From the NCBI RefSeq assembly GCF_002776525.5, contig NC_045441.1, positions 106,008,744 to 106,072,743 of the forward strand: DNA of 64,000 bases. The letters run 5' to 3'. The translations under genes and the position numbers were made by a program. Positions within the stretch are counted from its first letter, which is position 1, and each line of letters opens with the position of its first letter. The notes under the pieces were generated by a model. It was given only the letters and a program-made list of their open reading frames with translations. It was not told where the DNA came from and searched no databases. This DNA comes from Piliocolobus tephrosceles. Its lineage: Eukaryota; Chordata; Mammalia; Primates; Cercopithecidae. Shown one piece after another: positions 43,036-56,357 of this stretch.

Positions 43036-46000
43036 TTTATGTCACTGGGCTGAAAGAACATTGCTTCTGTACCTTCAGGTTTTAGTGCACGTAGGTTTTA
43101 GGGCACTAAACCCACCACAGCAAACTCACAGGGACAGGACACTGCAGGACATATTAACATTTAAAGGGAAATACTGTAATACCCAATATCTGTTGGACAT
43201 CATATGAAATACTAGCTTGAGGTATTTCACTATTTCTACATTCGAATGCACTAAATTACATAGTTGACATCATCATATCCTTGAGAAGTTGAGCTTTCAT
43301 CAGTTGCTGTTGCTGTGATAAAAAGCAAGTACTCTGCAAAAATCAATATGGATTGGGAAAAGATGGGGGATGGCCATGCCCAATATAACTGCATTGTTTG
43401 AAAAACTGTGCAGTACTCAATAGGTATACACCTATTAGTTAGTAACTGTAGTTATTTAATTATAAAATAAATGTTTTTTTAAAAAAATTCTGTTTATTCT
43501 TTTCCAAAGAATGATGATTTTACTAGGGCATAAAATGTAATAGGCTGTTGGTTCTAATTACTTAATGAAAGATTAAATTATTTATTTAAATTGTCATTTT
43601 GTTTGGTTTTGAGCATTTGTTTTAAAAAATTACAGAAAACCTAAGTGGCTGTGAACTAAGTTTGGGACCCCCGATCCATAGGGATTCTATTTAGAATATG
43701 CCCCCAAATGCCTATTTTAAAGTTTACGTAAGCAAAAGCAATTTAAATAGGTAGAATTAATTAAATGTATTTTACCTCCTCCATTCTTTGCCTTTTCTTA
43801 GGAATACAGTCAGTCCAGGGTTGCACTGAGTGGACACAAGATACAAATTAGTGTAATAACTGCTACCCTTTATTAAATAATAGGGATGGAATCTACAGTC
43901 AATCTGACTGTGTGTATATATGGCAGGGCTGCAAAATTACTCACATCCCACTCCTATAAATGATCTGGAGAAAGAAAATGAAAACAAAATACATGTATTC
44001 CAACTTAGTTTACAATTAAGTCCAAATAATCATTTAAGTGGTCCCCTTAGTTTTTCACTGTATTTTATTCATATAATTGTAGAAACTTCCACAAGCTTCT
44101 ATTTCTTTGTACTCTTTCATCTGGAAGAAGAATGGGGCTGCAGCAGTGGGCGAAGACAATCTCTATGGGATCCTCTGGTTTTTCTGGACAGTGAGGATAT
44201 TTCTCATCTGTCTGCACTCTGATTAAACTGCTGGTACTCGTACTGAACTTGTGGATCAGTGTACATATCTTATCTGGCCTTCCTTGCTCTGAGTTGGCTC
44301 TCATCATTACTTTGTACCCACAGTGTCTCTGCCATGTCCTCCATTCTGCCCTTGACTTAGCAAGGCCCATGGTAGACCTGCTGATTCACACTGCAGCTGC
44401 TTTCAGTGATTCCTTTAGAAAGATCAGAGGCCTTCTGTGCCCTCAACACAAGCAAAGAGGAGTGCAGGCAAACCAAACACCTGTCCTCTTTCTTCATATA
44501 AGCTGTGTATATTACTCCTTGTATCCTTTTTCCTTTTTTGCTCTCTTTTCTTAATACCTTTGGAACAAAAGATGACAAGCTCGCCTTTACCTTATCCATG
44601 TGACAGCATCCATGTTTCAGTCTGGCCTCTTGGGGAAGTATTAATGGAAACCAGGATGTGGGAGAGAAAGAAAGGTTTGGAGATGAGACCTTAAATTTGC
44701 AGTCATCTTAAAAATAGTTCACCAAAAACAAGTGTAATAAGGAATCATAATTCTAAAGAAAAATGTTTCAGTCCTAAGCCTTTGAATTTTAAATCTCTGC
44801 AAAACTAGCAAGTTGGGAATTGTTACGTATCAAAAAGTTTGGACTGAAATCTATCCCTCAACGTAGTAGAGCACAGATGACTTCAAACACAATTTGAAGG
44901 ATACAAGCTTAATCTTCAAAGTAACAGTAATGATGATATATTCATATGCCACAACAGACGTAAATAATAAGTTTTTGGACTGTGAATTCCTTCAGTGATT
45001 TTGAAAGTGTACCATGTAGAAAACTGCACATTTAACTTAAGCTGACCTATTTACTAGTTCATTTTTTTTTTCAAAGTATCAGATTGTATAAAAATGTGAT
45101 TTCAGGATGGAGATTGGAGCTGCAGGAAAGTGAACATTGCATTTCATTGTCTGCCAACTAACTTGTACAAGGCAGGCAATGAAGTATGATAGAAATAATA
45201 CTGGTTTCAGAATTAGACAGCTTTTGATACAAGTACTTGCATGCACTTGAATGAATTCATTTCTCTTTTGGAATGGCATTTTCTCTTTTGCATGAGATAG
45301 TTCAACCAGATGATGTTTCTTCTTTAAACCCCTATATTCTTATAATGCTTTTTAAAATAAAACCATATTTTAATCTTTTTTTCAAGAATATAATCTTCAT
45401 GGGATCATTACAAGTAGCTCATCATTATTGAATACTGTACCATTACTATATACATTAATAATAGAAATATATATAAGACGCTTCTATTAAATAAAGAGAA
45501 GAATTCAACATCTGAATTCTATCCATCATGGTTACTAAACATGATAAAGACCATTGAGCAACACAGTTCTTAGCATTTTATCAAACAAATTAAACTTTTG
45601 AAATTGAGAGGTCTTGGCATTTTTGTTTTTAAGCCAGGCTGCAAAATAAATCTGTCCTTTGTGTATCTTGCACTGACTACGTTGTGGTTCTCTGCAAATG
45701 GGGCATTGGTGCATGTAAACAAAATAGTTCCACTTAGCAGCGCACATAGCTCAGAGCCTTCTGTCCTGTTTTCAGTGACCTGGAATGTACAATGAGAGCA
45801 GGCAGTGTCAAATAAATGGCTTGACTAGTATATTTGTGGGCAGATAGAACCTTCATTTTCACCACCATAAATTTAAGAGATATTCACTTCCTTCTAGAAG
45901 ACTATTATGGGGAAATAGAAGCATTGAGTTCTGTTTCATAAAGATTTCGTTTGGGAGATTGTGAAAAACAAGAGGGAAAATGGATTGGGAACATCTCCAC

Positions 46001-48090
46001 CCTTGCTGTGAAATAATAATAAATTAAAGCCTTAAAAGGGGAAGAAAATCCTTCCAGTAGCTTATTAGAAAGAATTATATGCACAATCACACTACTTTGG
46101 TAAGCAATATTTTACTTATTTGATGTACCTACAAATTGTTTTTCTGCAGCAAGCTCATTTAATCTCTGACATTGATACCTTTAGTCTTCATAAGTAGAAA
46201 AACAAATATATAAAGCCAAATGTATTAGACAGTTCTGTTGCTTACTAAATAGATAGTAAAGAAAAATCTTATTGTGACATACTTATATGTTAAAAATAGA
46301 TTTATGGTCATCTTTTTAAGTGAAGCAATTTCTTTTATGTGCACATCAAAGGTAAAATCCAACTATATAAATATCCTTTTTTTAAAAGGAATTCACGAAG
46401 GCGGTTTAATGTTTCTTAGTGGGAGAAAGTTCAGCTGAATTGGAAACGTGTTCCTAAGTGTATTTGCAGAAGATAGGCTCACACTTCAGTTTTGTTTTGT
46501 CTTTGTTTTGTTTTATTTTTAATCTAAAGTTCTATTGTATTTCCTCAGGCAACATTAGGCATATTAGAATATACTTATGTTAAGCAAAATATTCTAGGTT
46601 TAGTTAATTGATAAATGTATTTCAATTGTAAATGACTAAAAAAAAATCTAGATGTCAATGGGATTAAGGATCTAGATGCATGCATCTGGGTTAGCAGAGA
46701 AAATGAAGACAACTCAAAGTTCTAAAGCCAATGAATTCTCCTAACTTTGATGTTTTAAAGTTCATATTTTACACTTTAGTACATTTTAAGAAATTATGTA
46801 AACACTCATTTGTGCAAACGAAGAAGGCTTTAGATATTTCATTTATATATACCAGCAAATTTCTGACACTTGAAATAAGATTGAATTTTTATATGCTATC
46901 CTTTAAGGCACCCCTTTAAGAAGCTAGAATTCATTTCCCCTATTAACTACTTCAGTTTCCATCTGTCTCTGTCTCTGTCAATTTTATTTCTTTCCAAGGA
47001 GACAACAAAGACATTTTTACCATATAGGTATAAAATGCACAGGTATGGTCACCCAGGTTCCCTCCCATGCCTACTTAGTTCCCTACTGAACATTCCACCA
47101 ATAAGTGGAAAGCTTAAGGAGGAAAGACACTAATGGGATCAGCATCTTCACTTTCAGTCTCTATTTAAAAAGCAACAATCCCAAGCCAGAAAGCTTCAGT
47201 GAGTCCCTTGTCCTTCTCCACTGCTCCAGGACTCAGAGCTGCACTATTAGTGATGACCTGCCCTGCTGGGATATTGCACAGCCACTTCATGCATAAAATT
47301 AATTCCTTGGTACAGGCAAAATAATGTCTCATCAAACCCCCTCACTGTAATTTCTGAAGAATGAAGGCAGGAAATATTTGAGGAAGAAAATGTTTTATGT
47401 GAGATACAAAACATAGGTTTATAGATTTAACTAGTCATGAAAAAAATAAAGATTTTGAAAATGTTTTATATGGGCTTTGCTATAACATGTTAAATTACTA
47501 AAACTGTCCAAGAGTGACGTACTTTCTAACTTAAAAGATAATAAAATCCTATGGCTACACAGACTCTTTGCCTAGGGCAGCAGGACACAATGGCATTGCC
47601 TTGCTTTGTGACAGGGAGAAAAATCTCCCCTCTTTTACTGCTTTCCCTCAGTATTAACACTTATTTCTAACATTTTTTTCACACAAACCCCGACCTCCAT
47701 TTCACCCTTTTAAGTGATTCTCTTGATTATCACAGCTATATTTTCAGTAGTTTGACAGTTTGAAACATACTTTCTCTACCATTTATGTCTGCACAGAAAC
47801 AGTCTGGTTGTCAGAGAATTCACAGAGTAGGAGTGGATGGAGAAAAATCACCATGCCTACTCTTGCCCTGGACCACACTTTTAACAGGCTTTAAATTATT
47901 TGGACAGGAAGCAAAACCATTCCCAGTCAAGTCAATGGTCTGCCGCTTGTTTGTAAAGCATTGGCTGATAGCAGCCTCCCAAAAACAACCCTTCGAGGAA
48001 GGGATTTTATATATTAAAAATGTGAGAGTCACAGAGGCTTGAAGTTTCGCTTAGAAATACCTTTAAAATAGAGCATGTCACCAGCAAGTT
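43036..48090. other. Longest stretch without recognised repeats (5 kb)
   Basis: No Alu, L1, L2, MIR, LTR or DNA element was recognised. Several overlapping frames at 43920-44700 are open on both strands for 80-101 codons in a less AT-rich patch, and others lie at 45535-45795 and 47785-48042. None shows a domain, codon pattern or splice arrangement I can support. (TTTTG)n-like sequence is at about 46490-46515. Confidence 0.45.
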
Positions 48091-48094
48091 ATTT

Positions 48095-49290
48095 TCAGAA
48101 CTTTAACAAAGGATTCTAAAGTTTATATGGAGAGGCAAAAGATGAAGAATAGTCAACATAATTTTGAAGAACAAAAGTGGAGTTCTGACTGGCATTAGCT
48201 GACTTCAACACTTACATAAAACTCCTAGTACCACACTTGGTATTAGTGAAAGGAAAGACAAATAGATCAATGGAACAGAATAAAGAGCCCAGAAATAGGC
48301 CCACATAAATACAGTCAATTGATGTTTGACAAAGTTACAAAGGCAACACGATGGAGCAAAGATACCTTTTTAAATGATGCTGGAACAACCGGACATTCAC
48401 ATGCAAAAAAGTAAATTTAAACATAGACCCTATGCCCTTCACAAAAATTAACTCAAAATGGGTCATAGACCTAAATGTAAAACACGAAACATTTAGAAGA
48501 TAATATAGGAAAAAAACCTACATAACCTTGGGAATGGCAATGACTTTTTAGATACAACACCAAAGTCATGATTCATGAAACAAATAATTAATAAGCTGGA
48601 CTTTGTTAACATTAAAAGCCTCTGCTTTGTGAAAGACAATGTCAAGAAGAGAAGACAAACCACAGACTGAAAGAAAATATTTGCAAAACAAACATTGGAT
48701 AAGGAACTGTTATCAAAAATCTACAAAGAAATCTCAAACTGCAATAATAAAAAAACCAAATAACCCATTTAAAAATAGAGCGAAGACCTTAACAAACACC
48801 TCACCAAAGAAGATATACACATGGCAAATAAGCCTATGAAAAGATGCTTCAATCATACGTCATCAAGGAAATGCAAATTAGATCAACAATGAGATACCAC
48901 TGCATACCTATTAGAATGGCCAAAATTCCGAACACTTACCCAAATGCTGGTGAGGATACGGAGCAACAAGAACCCTCATTCACTGCTGGTGGGAATGTAA
49001 AATAGTACAGCTACTTCAGGAGATAGTTTGGTAGTTTATTATAAAACTAAGCATGCACTTATATGCAATCCAGCAATCATGCTGCTTGGTATTTACCCAA
49101 ATGAATTGAAAACTTTTATCTACAAAGAGACTTGAAAACAGATGCTTAGAGTAACTTTATTGATAATTGCTAAAACTTGGAAGCAATCAGGATGTCTTTC
49201 AGTAGGTGGATGGATAAATTAAATGTGATACATCCAGATAATAGAATATTATTCAACACTAAAAAGAAATTAGGTATCAAGCCATGAAAG
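48095..49290 (+). mobile_element. Old L1M ORF2 C-terminal half, sense (left of solo LTR)
   Basis: GATTCTAAAGTTTATATGGA (48112-48131), AGATCAATGGAACAGAATAA (48265-48284), GATGCTGGAACAACCGGACA (about 48377), TGCTGGTGAGGATACGGAGC (about 48944), and ATTATTCAACACTAAAAAG (49249-49267) follow L1 ORF2 order. The frame is broken. The sequence ends in GCCATGAAAG at 49290 and continues at 50117 after the LTR. Confidence 0.9.
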
Positions 49291-50116
49291 TGATACAGGA
49301 GTACTGGGAAGGGAAGAGTGCGGTCCCTTGAAATGATACAGAAGTGGGGAAGAGAAGTGCTGGGAAGGGGTGGGCGTGGTCCCTGACTAGGGCTCTACCC
49401 CCACAGACCTAAGTGAGAACAGGCACTTCTGCCTTGGCACCCAAATGTTGCATTTTCCAAGACCACCCTCACCATGTCCCCATCCTGGGCCTGTAAAAAC
49501 CCGAGACCCTAGCAAGGCAGAGACAGAGGCAGCTGGACATGGAGGGGAGCACATCAGCAGAGGAACACACAGCCAGCTGGACGTCGAGAGGATCACACCT
49601 ACAGGTACCAGCTCCCCATAGACCACTGACCAGCAGAATGACTTGGAGTTTGGCTAGGGTAGCTGGAGGAGATCCCTGGCCGCCCAGCCACCAGACTCCA
49701 AGGGAAAACTAGTTCCCTTCTAGATCCCTCATCTACTGAGAGCTATTTCCACTCAATAAAACCTTGCACTCATTCTCAAAGCCCACATGTGATCTAATTC
49801 TTCTGGCACACCAAAGCAAGAAACCCTGAAATACAGAAAGCCCTTTGTCCTTGCGACAAGGTAGAGGGTCTAACGGGACTGGTTAACGCAAGCTTCCTGT
49901 AGACGGCAAACTAAAAGAGCACCCTGTAACAAACACCCACTGAGGCTTCGCTGTAAACATTCACCTCTAGACCCTGCCTTGGGGTCGGAGCCCCACAGCC
50001 TGCCAGTCTGTATGCTCACCTATAGGTTCGAGCTGCCTGCGGGGCACTGAAGAAGCAAGCCACACCCCCATCGCACACCCTGCAAGGGGACAAGGGAAAC
50101 CTTCCCTTTTCAAAAG
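49287..50116 (+). mobile_element. ERV1-type solo LTR (822 bp) with 4-bp target-site duplication
   Basis: The LTR spans 49291-50112, from TGATACAGGAG to CCCTTTTCA, between AAAG (49287-49290) and AAAG (50113-50116). It interrupts an L1 whose text is continuous across the join. It is distinctly less AT-rich than its surroundings. A TATA-like TGTAAAAA lies at about 49492-49499 and AATAAA at 49755-49760, giving a U3-R-U5 order in + orientation. No internal retroviral sequence remains. The first 43 bases look like a partial duplicate of 49334-49385. I do not recall the exact LTR family name. Confidence 0.9.
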
Positions 50117-50615
50117 ACATGGAGGAACCTTAATTGTGTATTATTATGCAAAGTGAAAGAAGCCAATCCAAAAGGCTACATACAGTGTGATTTCAACTGT
50201 ATGACATTCTGGAAAAGGCAAAACTATGAAGACAATAAAAAGATCAGTGATTGTCAGGGGTTGGGGAGATGGGGTTGAATAGGCAGAGTACAGAGGATTT
50301 TAGGGCAGTGAACCTACTCTGTATAATAATATAATGGTGGATTCATGTCATTATACATTTGTCCAAATCCATAGAATGTATAATACCAAAGTGAACACTA
50401 TAGTAAGACTATGGACTTTGAGTTATTATGAAGTGTTAGTGTAGGTTTGTTAATTGTAACAAATGTACCCTCTGGTGGAGGATATTGATAATCTAGGAGG
50501 CTATGTATGTACTGGGGTAGAGGGTATGTATGAAATTTCTGTGTCTTCCTCTCAGTTTTGCTGTGAACCTAAAATTACTCTAAAAAGTCCTAAACAAATA
50601 AATAAATAAAGTGTT
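50117..50615 (+). mobile_element. Old L1M 3' UTR, sense (right of solo LTR)
   Basis: L1 resumes with ACATGGAGGAACCTTAATTG (50117-50136), GTGAAAGAAGCCAATCCAAA (about 50153), TGATTGTCAGGGGTTGGGGA (about 50249), and ends in CTAAAAAGTCCTAAAC with an (AAAT)n tail at 50595-50610. Confidence 0.88.
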
Positions 50616-50629
50616 CATTCCCATAATTC

Positions 50630-50715
50630 TGCTAATGAAAGAAACTGAGGCCCAACATGTTTATATACTAGCATTGGTCACATTCTTAATGGGTAGAGCT
50701 GAATCCCACTTATTT
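50630..50715 (-). mobile_element. MIR fragment, antisense, tentative
   Basis: GAAAGAAACTGAGGCCCAAC (50638-50657), GCATTGGTCACATTC and GGGTAGAGCTGAATCCCA (50690-50707) are in MIR order. Confidence 0.6.
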
Positions 50716-52150
50716 CTATTCTAATCTCTGAGAAACACTCCTTTTCCACATATAATTATCTACTTGTACTTTTTATTGTAACTAGTACTCACAGTGTTAA
50801 GTCAAGTGAATGATAAATATTACATTTGTATTTAGAAAAATGAGTATCAGTAATGCTTCCTATAGGCCAGTTAGTGAGTGCTTTCTTTTTTTCTTCTTAT
50901 TTTTCCCCTAAGTGTTGGTAATATGATTTTCCCACACTCCCTTTTTATAGTGCCACTGAAGTATCAAACCAATCAGAGATGAGAGAGCACGGCTAGTAGG
51001 GTACAATTAAGTTTACAGCCTGAGTCACCTATTTCTGAGGCTCTAAGTTACATTCAAGTTTTAAGAGAAATCATAGGTACAGCCTGGTCACATGGGAACT
51101 GAGCACATTTAGGGAAATGTAATTAAATAGTGTGGATTTTACAAAATCTGTTAAGTGTGGTTTTATAACATCTCTTCACCAATCTTCATTAAAAGGAATT
51201 TCAACAGGTACTGAGACATCATCCAAAACAATGTGCTACAGAATCACAGATGGTCTACATAGTGGGGTAAACCTCAGTGACTTCAGGAAAAAAACATTCA
51301 GCAATGCAAAACTTCAGAGGCATCAAAAATTCCTGTTGAAGAAATTTAGCAGGTTAAGAAATTTCCTCCTCAGTAGGGGCATTCGTCTCCATCTAAGTCA
51401 TTCATTTTTGTCTAGGTTATTATGCTTGGATGGGAAAAGCATCACAAAACCACAGGTTCACCTTTCTGCTATTCAGAGAAAGAATTTCAATTGTCAGAGG
51501 AAAATACTAACAATTAGAGAAGCAACATAGAAAATGAAATTGCAAAGAGACCATATTTGAGTTTATCAGACTAAAATGTTATGAACGTTATGTTTTCAGA
51601 AACAAAGAACAAATCTTAATATTGAAGTTCCAGATTGAGTGGAAGATATCAGGACTCAGTTTCCTGAATTTTGTGAGAGATCACTGAAACCTGATTTTGA
51701 ATTGATATTCATCAGGTCTAATTTTGCCAGCGTTATAAGCTAAGATGAACTCTAAATTTTATAGTGCTCAGGGCCCTTTTTTCCATTCCTTTAAGTTCTT
51801 TTTTCAAAGTAGTGCATGCACATAATTAAACAGATCCCACAGTGCAGAAGATATTCTAATGAAGAATAAGTGTCTGCCATCCCTCTCCCATCTCCCTCAG
51901 TCCACCACTCCACACTGCTGCTTGTCCTGCTGCCAAGAAAAATAAAATCAAAACCAAAGTATCTCCTGCTTTTAACTCTTACTCCAGTTATTGCCAAGTC
52001 TTTACATATTAAACCGATAATTTTATTTATTGACTTACAATTTAAGATTTTATCTATCTATTAACTTAGCATTATGAAACTTGAAGATTTATTTTAATGA
52101 ACTCCTCTCTACTTTTGAGTTCATAGAAGTAGAAAATACAATCGTGGTCA
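50716..52150. other. No recognised feature; unassigned 132-codon ORF at 51132-51530
   Basis: The + strand frame at 51132-51530 begins MDFTKSVKCGFITSLHQ and ends KILTIREAT. It is Ser-, Lys- and Arg-rich, with no membrane segment, signal peptide or domain I recognise. It is one of the longer frames outside recognised repeats, but a frame of this size is expected by chance in 64 kb. No splice or promoter evidence is seen. I do not call a gene. Confidence 0.4.
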
Positions 52151-52153
52151 TTA

Positions 52154-52472
52154 GAGAATGGGAAAGGTAGGGAGAAGAGGATGATAGGGAGAGGCTGGCT
52201 AACAACGTTACATTTAGATGAGAAGAAAAACTTCTAGTGCTCTGTAGCACTGTAGGGTTAAAATGGTTAACAATAATTTAGTGTATATTTTCAAAAAGCT
52301 AGAAAAAATGGAATGTTTATAGCACAAATAAATTATAAATGTTCCAGGTGATAGATATGCTAATGACCCTGATCTGATCATTACACTTTGTATACATATA
52401 TCAAATGTCCCTCTGTATCCCATAAATATATACAATTATGATGTGTCAACTAAAAATAAAAGGAACAAAATA
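52154..52472 (+). mobile_element. L1 3' UTR fragment (L1MA/L1PB-like)
   Basis: GTTAACAATAATTTAGTGTA (52267-52286), TTCCAGGTGATAGATATGCTAATGACCCTGATCTGATCATTAC-type order (52342-52384), and CCCATAAATATATACAATTA (about 52419-52438) are the 3' end of an intermediate-age L1. Confidence 0.85.
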
Positions 52473-53480
52473 AAATTCTCTTTATTTTAAAAGATATTAT
52501 TTAGTTTTTCATTTGTCTACTGTCTATTTTTGTAATGTTAAACCTCTATTTCTTGTTCTATCAAACTTTAGAGAACATCTGTTGACCACTCCCCATTCCA
52601 CCTATTTGATATTATTAATTCCCCCATGTTTCCTCTACTTCCCACCTCTCTTCATTCATGTTCCCTGATTTCTGTCAGTTGTATCTTTGCTTCCACAGCT
52701 AAATGGCCGAAAATATTAATGTTCTGTTTTGTAAGTATATTTACATTTGTTGACAGTCTATTAAACTTTGACTGTTATGGCTTCCTCTTACTACAGAGGG
52801 TGTTGTCAAACCCTCTGTAATAAAACAAGCAAACACAGTAGGTAACTTACTGTCTGAAAGTTTTAGGAATTTTTTAAGCTTGTAAGATTGTCCTTCTAGA
52901 TAAATTATTAAGCTGAAGCTACTTAAGTTTATATTTTATTAGAGGAGTGGATGAATGATTTAGGCCTGTTATTGTTTTTATCAACTCTGGGAGAAATTTG
53001 TCAGATGCAGCACAGGATTATGTGTAGCTTTTATTGATCGTTTTGTGGCCTTTGACTCCAAGTCCATGAATCAGTTATAGGTCTAACTAAATGAATTCAG
53101 TATAGACCAGCAGCTTCTGATAGAACTTGCACTTAGAAACAGTCTCCTGGTGAGTCACATAATAATTTCCAGCAGATAAAGTAGGGATGTGTACTGACTT
53201 CCCTTCTCTTCAACTAGTTCTTTAATAACTCAATACTTCTTTTGTGTGAGCTTGGTGTAGGCACCTGCTGGTTCTCCAAGTAAAGAGACCAGGGAAATAA
53301 TCACCTTCTTGTGTGCTGGGAACATTGTTTTATTGTCACAAATTAAGAGTATGTTAGCAGTGCTGTCTAATTAATATCAGATAGAATAGCTAAACATCAA
53401 CTATTGCATGAAGAGGGTAATTATTTTTGGTAATAAACATCTAGCCTCCGTCTACTTTACAGTGAATAGGCTTGCAGAGC
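52473..53480. other. No recognised feature
   Basis: About 1 kb of unassigned DNA with no supported exon or repeat. Confidence 0.45.
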
Positions 53481-53484
53481 TCCC

Positions 53485-53630
53485 TAAGTCTGCATGCACA
53501 GGAATTATTTGGAAAGCCTGTTAGGCACACAGTCTCCTGGAAGATCTTCAGTTAGTAGGTGTGTGAGGTGGGTCCTGAGCATCTATGATTTAGAAAATCT
53601 TCTCAAGTGATGCTAAGGCAAAGCCAGGTT
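53485..53630 (+). mobile_element. hAT-Charlie MITE (MER5A-like)
   Basis: GAATTATTTGGAAAGCCTGT (53502-53521), CTTCAGTTAGTAGGTGTGTG (about 53547) and GAGCATCTATGATTTAGAAA...CAAGTGATGCTAAG follow MER5A order from middle to end. Confidence 0.7.
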
Positions 53631-55080
53631 TTAGAAATATTGTGTTAAGCAAGCTATCTTGCTTCTTATTTACAGGCACATTGTGCAATCAGTTTACTTA
53701 TTTAAATGTAAACAATTTTTCAAAGGATTTTTGAAGATTTGTTCCCAAGTCTACAGCAGGTGTTTAGTAGCACCTACTTAAATTTATTTTTCTATTTTAG
53801 AATTATCATGGCCTCGTTATTGATATATCCTTTGGAAATTTTGTTATCCATCTGTTTATAACTTGTAATTGGATGCAAATTTCTTTTCGGAGGATATCTT
53901 GTCTCTGCTCATGGAATTGTTTACACTCAAGTGAGCTTTCTGTTATGCTTCAGCTCATCTCCTTGAAGAGTCTTTTCAGGCACATATTTTTTATGAGTTA
54001 AGTTCTGCTAACCTAAATTCCTACCTAAAAATATGATCATGGGTGCATATAAACCAACTCTCAACTGGCAATATAATATAATTACACTCCTGATACTTGT
54101 CAAATAACATAACCTTGAGCTCTCTGTTGACCAACCTTATTTTAAAATTGTGTTAAAATAAATAACACTTTTGAAAAACTGTGTGAAATATATGCATTGC
54201 AACCCATGATAAAATTTGTCCTTTGTTCAAGTCAGAACAAGAGAGAACTGAGTAGTTTTCTGCATTGTTTTGGCCCCTAATGTTTTACTTTCATTAACAT
54301 TGGACCACCCATCTCCATCGAGAGAACAAAAATCTATATATAATCCATAACAGTGATTACTATTAGGATCTTACCTATCTAGTGTTTAAATTAATGGAAA
54401 AATTTGAAAAGCACTGAATATCTATAACCTTCAAAAGATGGAGGAGGATATAGTGGTATCTCTCAGTTTAGGAATACAACTATAAGTGTAGAAATTAATT
54501 GTTGACCCATATTTTGTCTTAAAAGCTCACCAATTATATTCTGCTACTACATACATACATGTTGATTTTAATACAAATACATGATTATAATTTTCCTCTA
54601 AATTTTCAAATAAATTTCAATTCCACAGAGATGTGCTGTGTTTATCCCATGGGTCTACGTAGTAACAGGTACGTGGCATGGCTATCAGAGGAAGCACACT
54701 CCAGTTATAAAACCACAGTCATTGTCCTTTTTTGAGAATTCACAGGAAAATATTTTTTCTGTCCTTATGTTGGAAAGCTGGACTTCTGATGAACAACTCT
54801 TTGATTTGTGTCTTAAAGATACCATGAACATTGTAACTCATTCTGTTTCCACCTTTATCCTCTAGAAAGCTTCCAGTTATATTGCCAAACATCTTGAACA
54901 TATGTTCAGAACAATTGGGCATGTGACTTTTAAAAATTTGAATCAGCTATCTGGCTCCATTTAATTTTTCTATCTTTTTATTCTTCTATAACAAATCTTG
55001 ATCCATTTTATTGTTTAGAAAAACTCCTACTTAAAATCCCAAATTCTAAGAATTCACTTTCATACTATAAGCTTCTGTAT
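53631..55080. other. No recognised feature
   Basis: Unassigned AT-rich DNA. The 75-codon frame at 54638-54865 shows no domain. Confidence 0.45.
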
Positions 55081-55084
55081 TTCC

Positions 55085-56357
55085 ACTTCTTCCTTCACTT
55101 CATATACTATGACATCTACTCTTTGTCCTCATGGAAATCTTCATTCTCTTTATTTGCTGCTTGATATACTCAGTTCCCATTTTGGACAATGGCATTAAGA
55201 TCCATCTGGTCACCCAAGCCTAAATCCTGGGAACTACCTTGAAAGTCTCTTTACGCAGTACCCTACCTGCAAATATTATTTTTTCACTTCCATTTCTTTA
55301 GAATTTTGAGAATTTGTGTTTTCCTTCTTTATTTCCACAGCCATCATCTTAATTCAGGCAGTCAACATTTCTTGCCTATACCTGATATTCCAATAGTCCC
55401 CTTAATGGGTTCCTTGCTTCAAGTCTTATTCCGCCAACCCCCAGCCCTGAATTATTTCCCACATTTTTGCCAGAGTTATCTTTTCAAAATACTAATCTTT
55501 ATAAATCACATTATCTTATTCAGCTACTTAGAGTTCTTCAGTGTCTTACCACTGTCTATAGAATAAGCTCAAACTTTAGCATGGCACACACAGTCCCTCA
55601 TGACTGACTGATCCCCGGCTACCCTGTAGAATATTTCCTCTCGTGACTCCACAACATGCTCCACTTCAGCCTTGCTAAGTACTTCAATGCTCTAAGGGTA
55701 CCATACTGCTCCCTAGAGCTGGACTTTTGTACTTGGTATATCTTCTCTCTAGAATATTCTACCTAACTCTACCTCCCCAGTTTAATTTTTGGGGAAAATT
55801 TTATTTATGCTGGTAAGACATACCATATTGACATTTATATCCTCCATACTTAATAAAATCTCTTCCCTCCTGTGTTAGCCTCTTTTCCTATCACTCTCTT
55901 CTGTGTCCATGTTGCATTCACACAGGATCTCTGGTGCCTTGACCTCTTCCTTTTCCATCTAGGGACTTCACATACATTGTTTTCCTTGAATGAGATGTTC
56001 TCCTGCCCTTCTTTTTACTTAAACTATTCACATGAATTTTTTCAGATATATGCCTAGGCCATGATAAGCAAAAGCCTCCATGTGACAAAATCAAATGGAA
56101 ATTGTTCTATCCTTATCATGACTTCTCAACAATATTTAATCAGACATGCGATTCTATTATTTTTGAACACTTTCTTCTCTCGTTTCTGCAGAAATAGACT
56201 CCATTTTCTTCCTGCCTCATTAACTGACTCACTTTTCTGACTCTTTCTTTGCTACCCAAAATCTACTGGTTGGATTTTCTCAGGACTGAGTCCTTGGGTC
56301 CATTTTCTTCTCTTGTTATGGTCTCTCTATAGCTCTATAGGATAGGTGATTTCAGCA
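55085..56357 (+). mobile_element. Cluster of L2 LINE fragments, left part
   Basis: Several L2 segments in sense orientation: CATTATCTTATTCAGCTACT (about 55509) with AGAGTTCTTCAGTGTCTTAC and AAACTTTAGCATGGCACACA (about 55571), then TAGGGACTTCACATACATTG (about 55961), and a fresh RT-side start, TTCTCAGGACTGAGTCCTTG (about 56276-56295), which is the segment seen in the antisense copy at 19730. At least two L2 insertions or rearranged parts are involved. Exact joins are unclear. Confidence 0.7.

Noticed and set aside
43920..44694. Cluster of 80-101 codon frames on both strands
   Set aside because: Frames open on both strands in a GC-richer patch are expected by chance; no domain, splice site pair or start context was supportable.
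46490..46515. (TTTTG)n stretch considered as an Alu tail
   Set aside because: No Alu or other retroposon body adjoins it.
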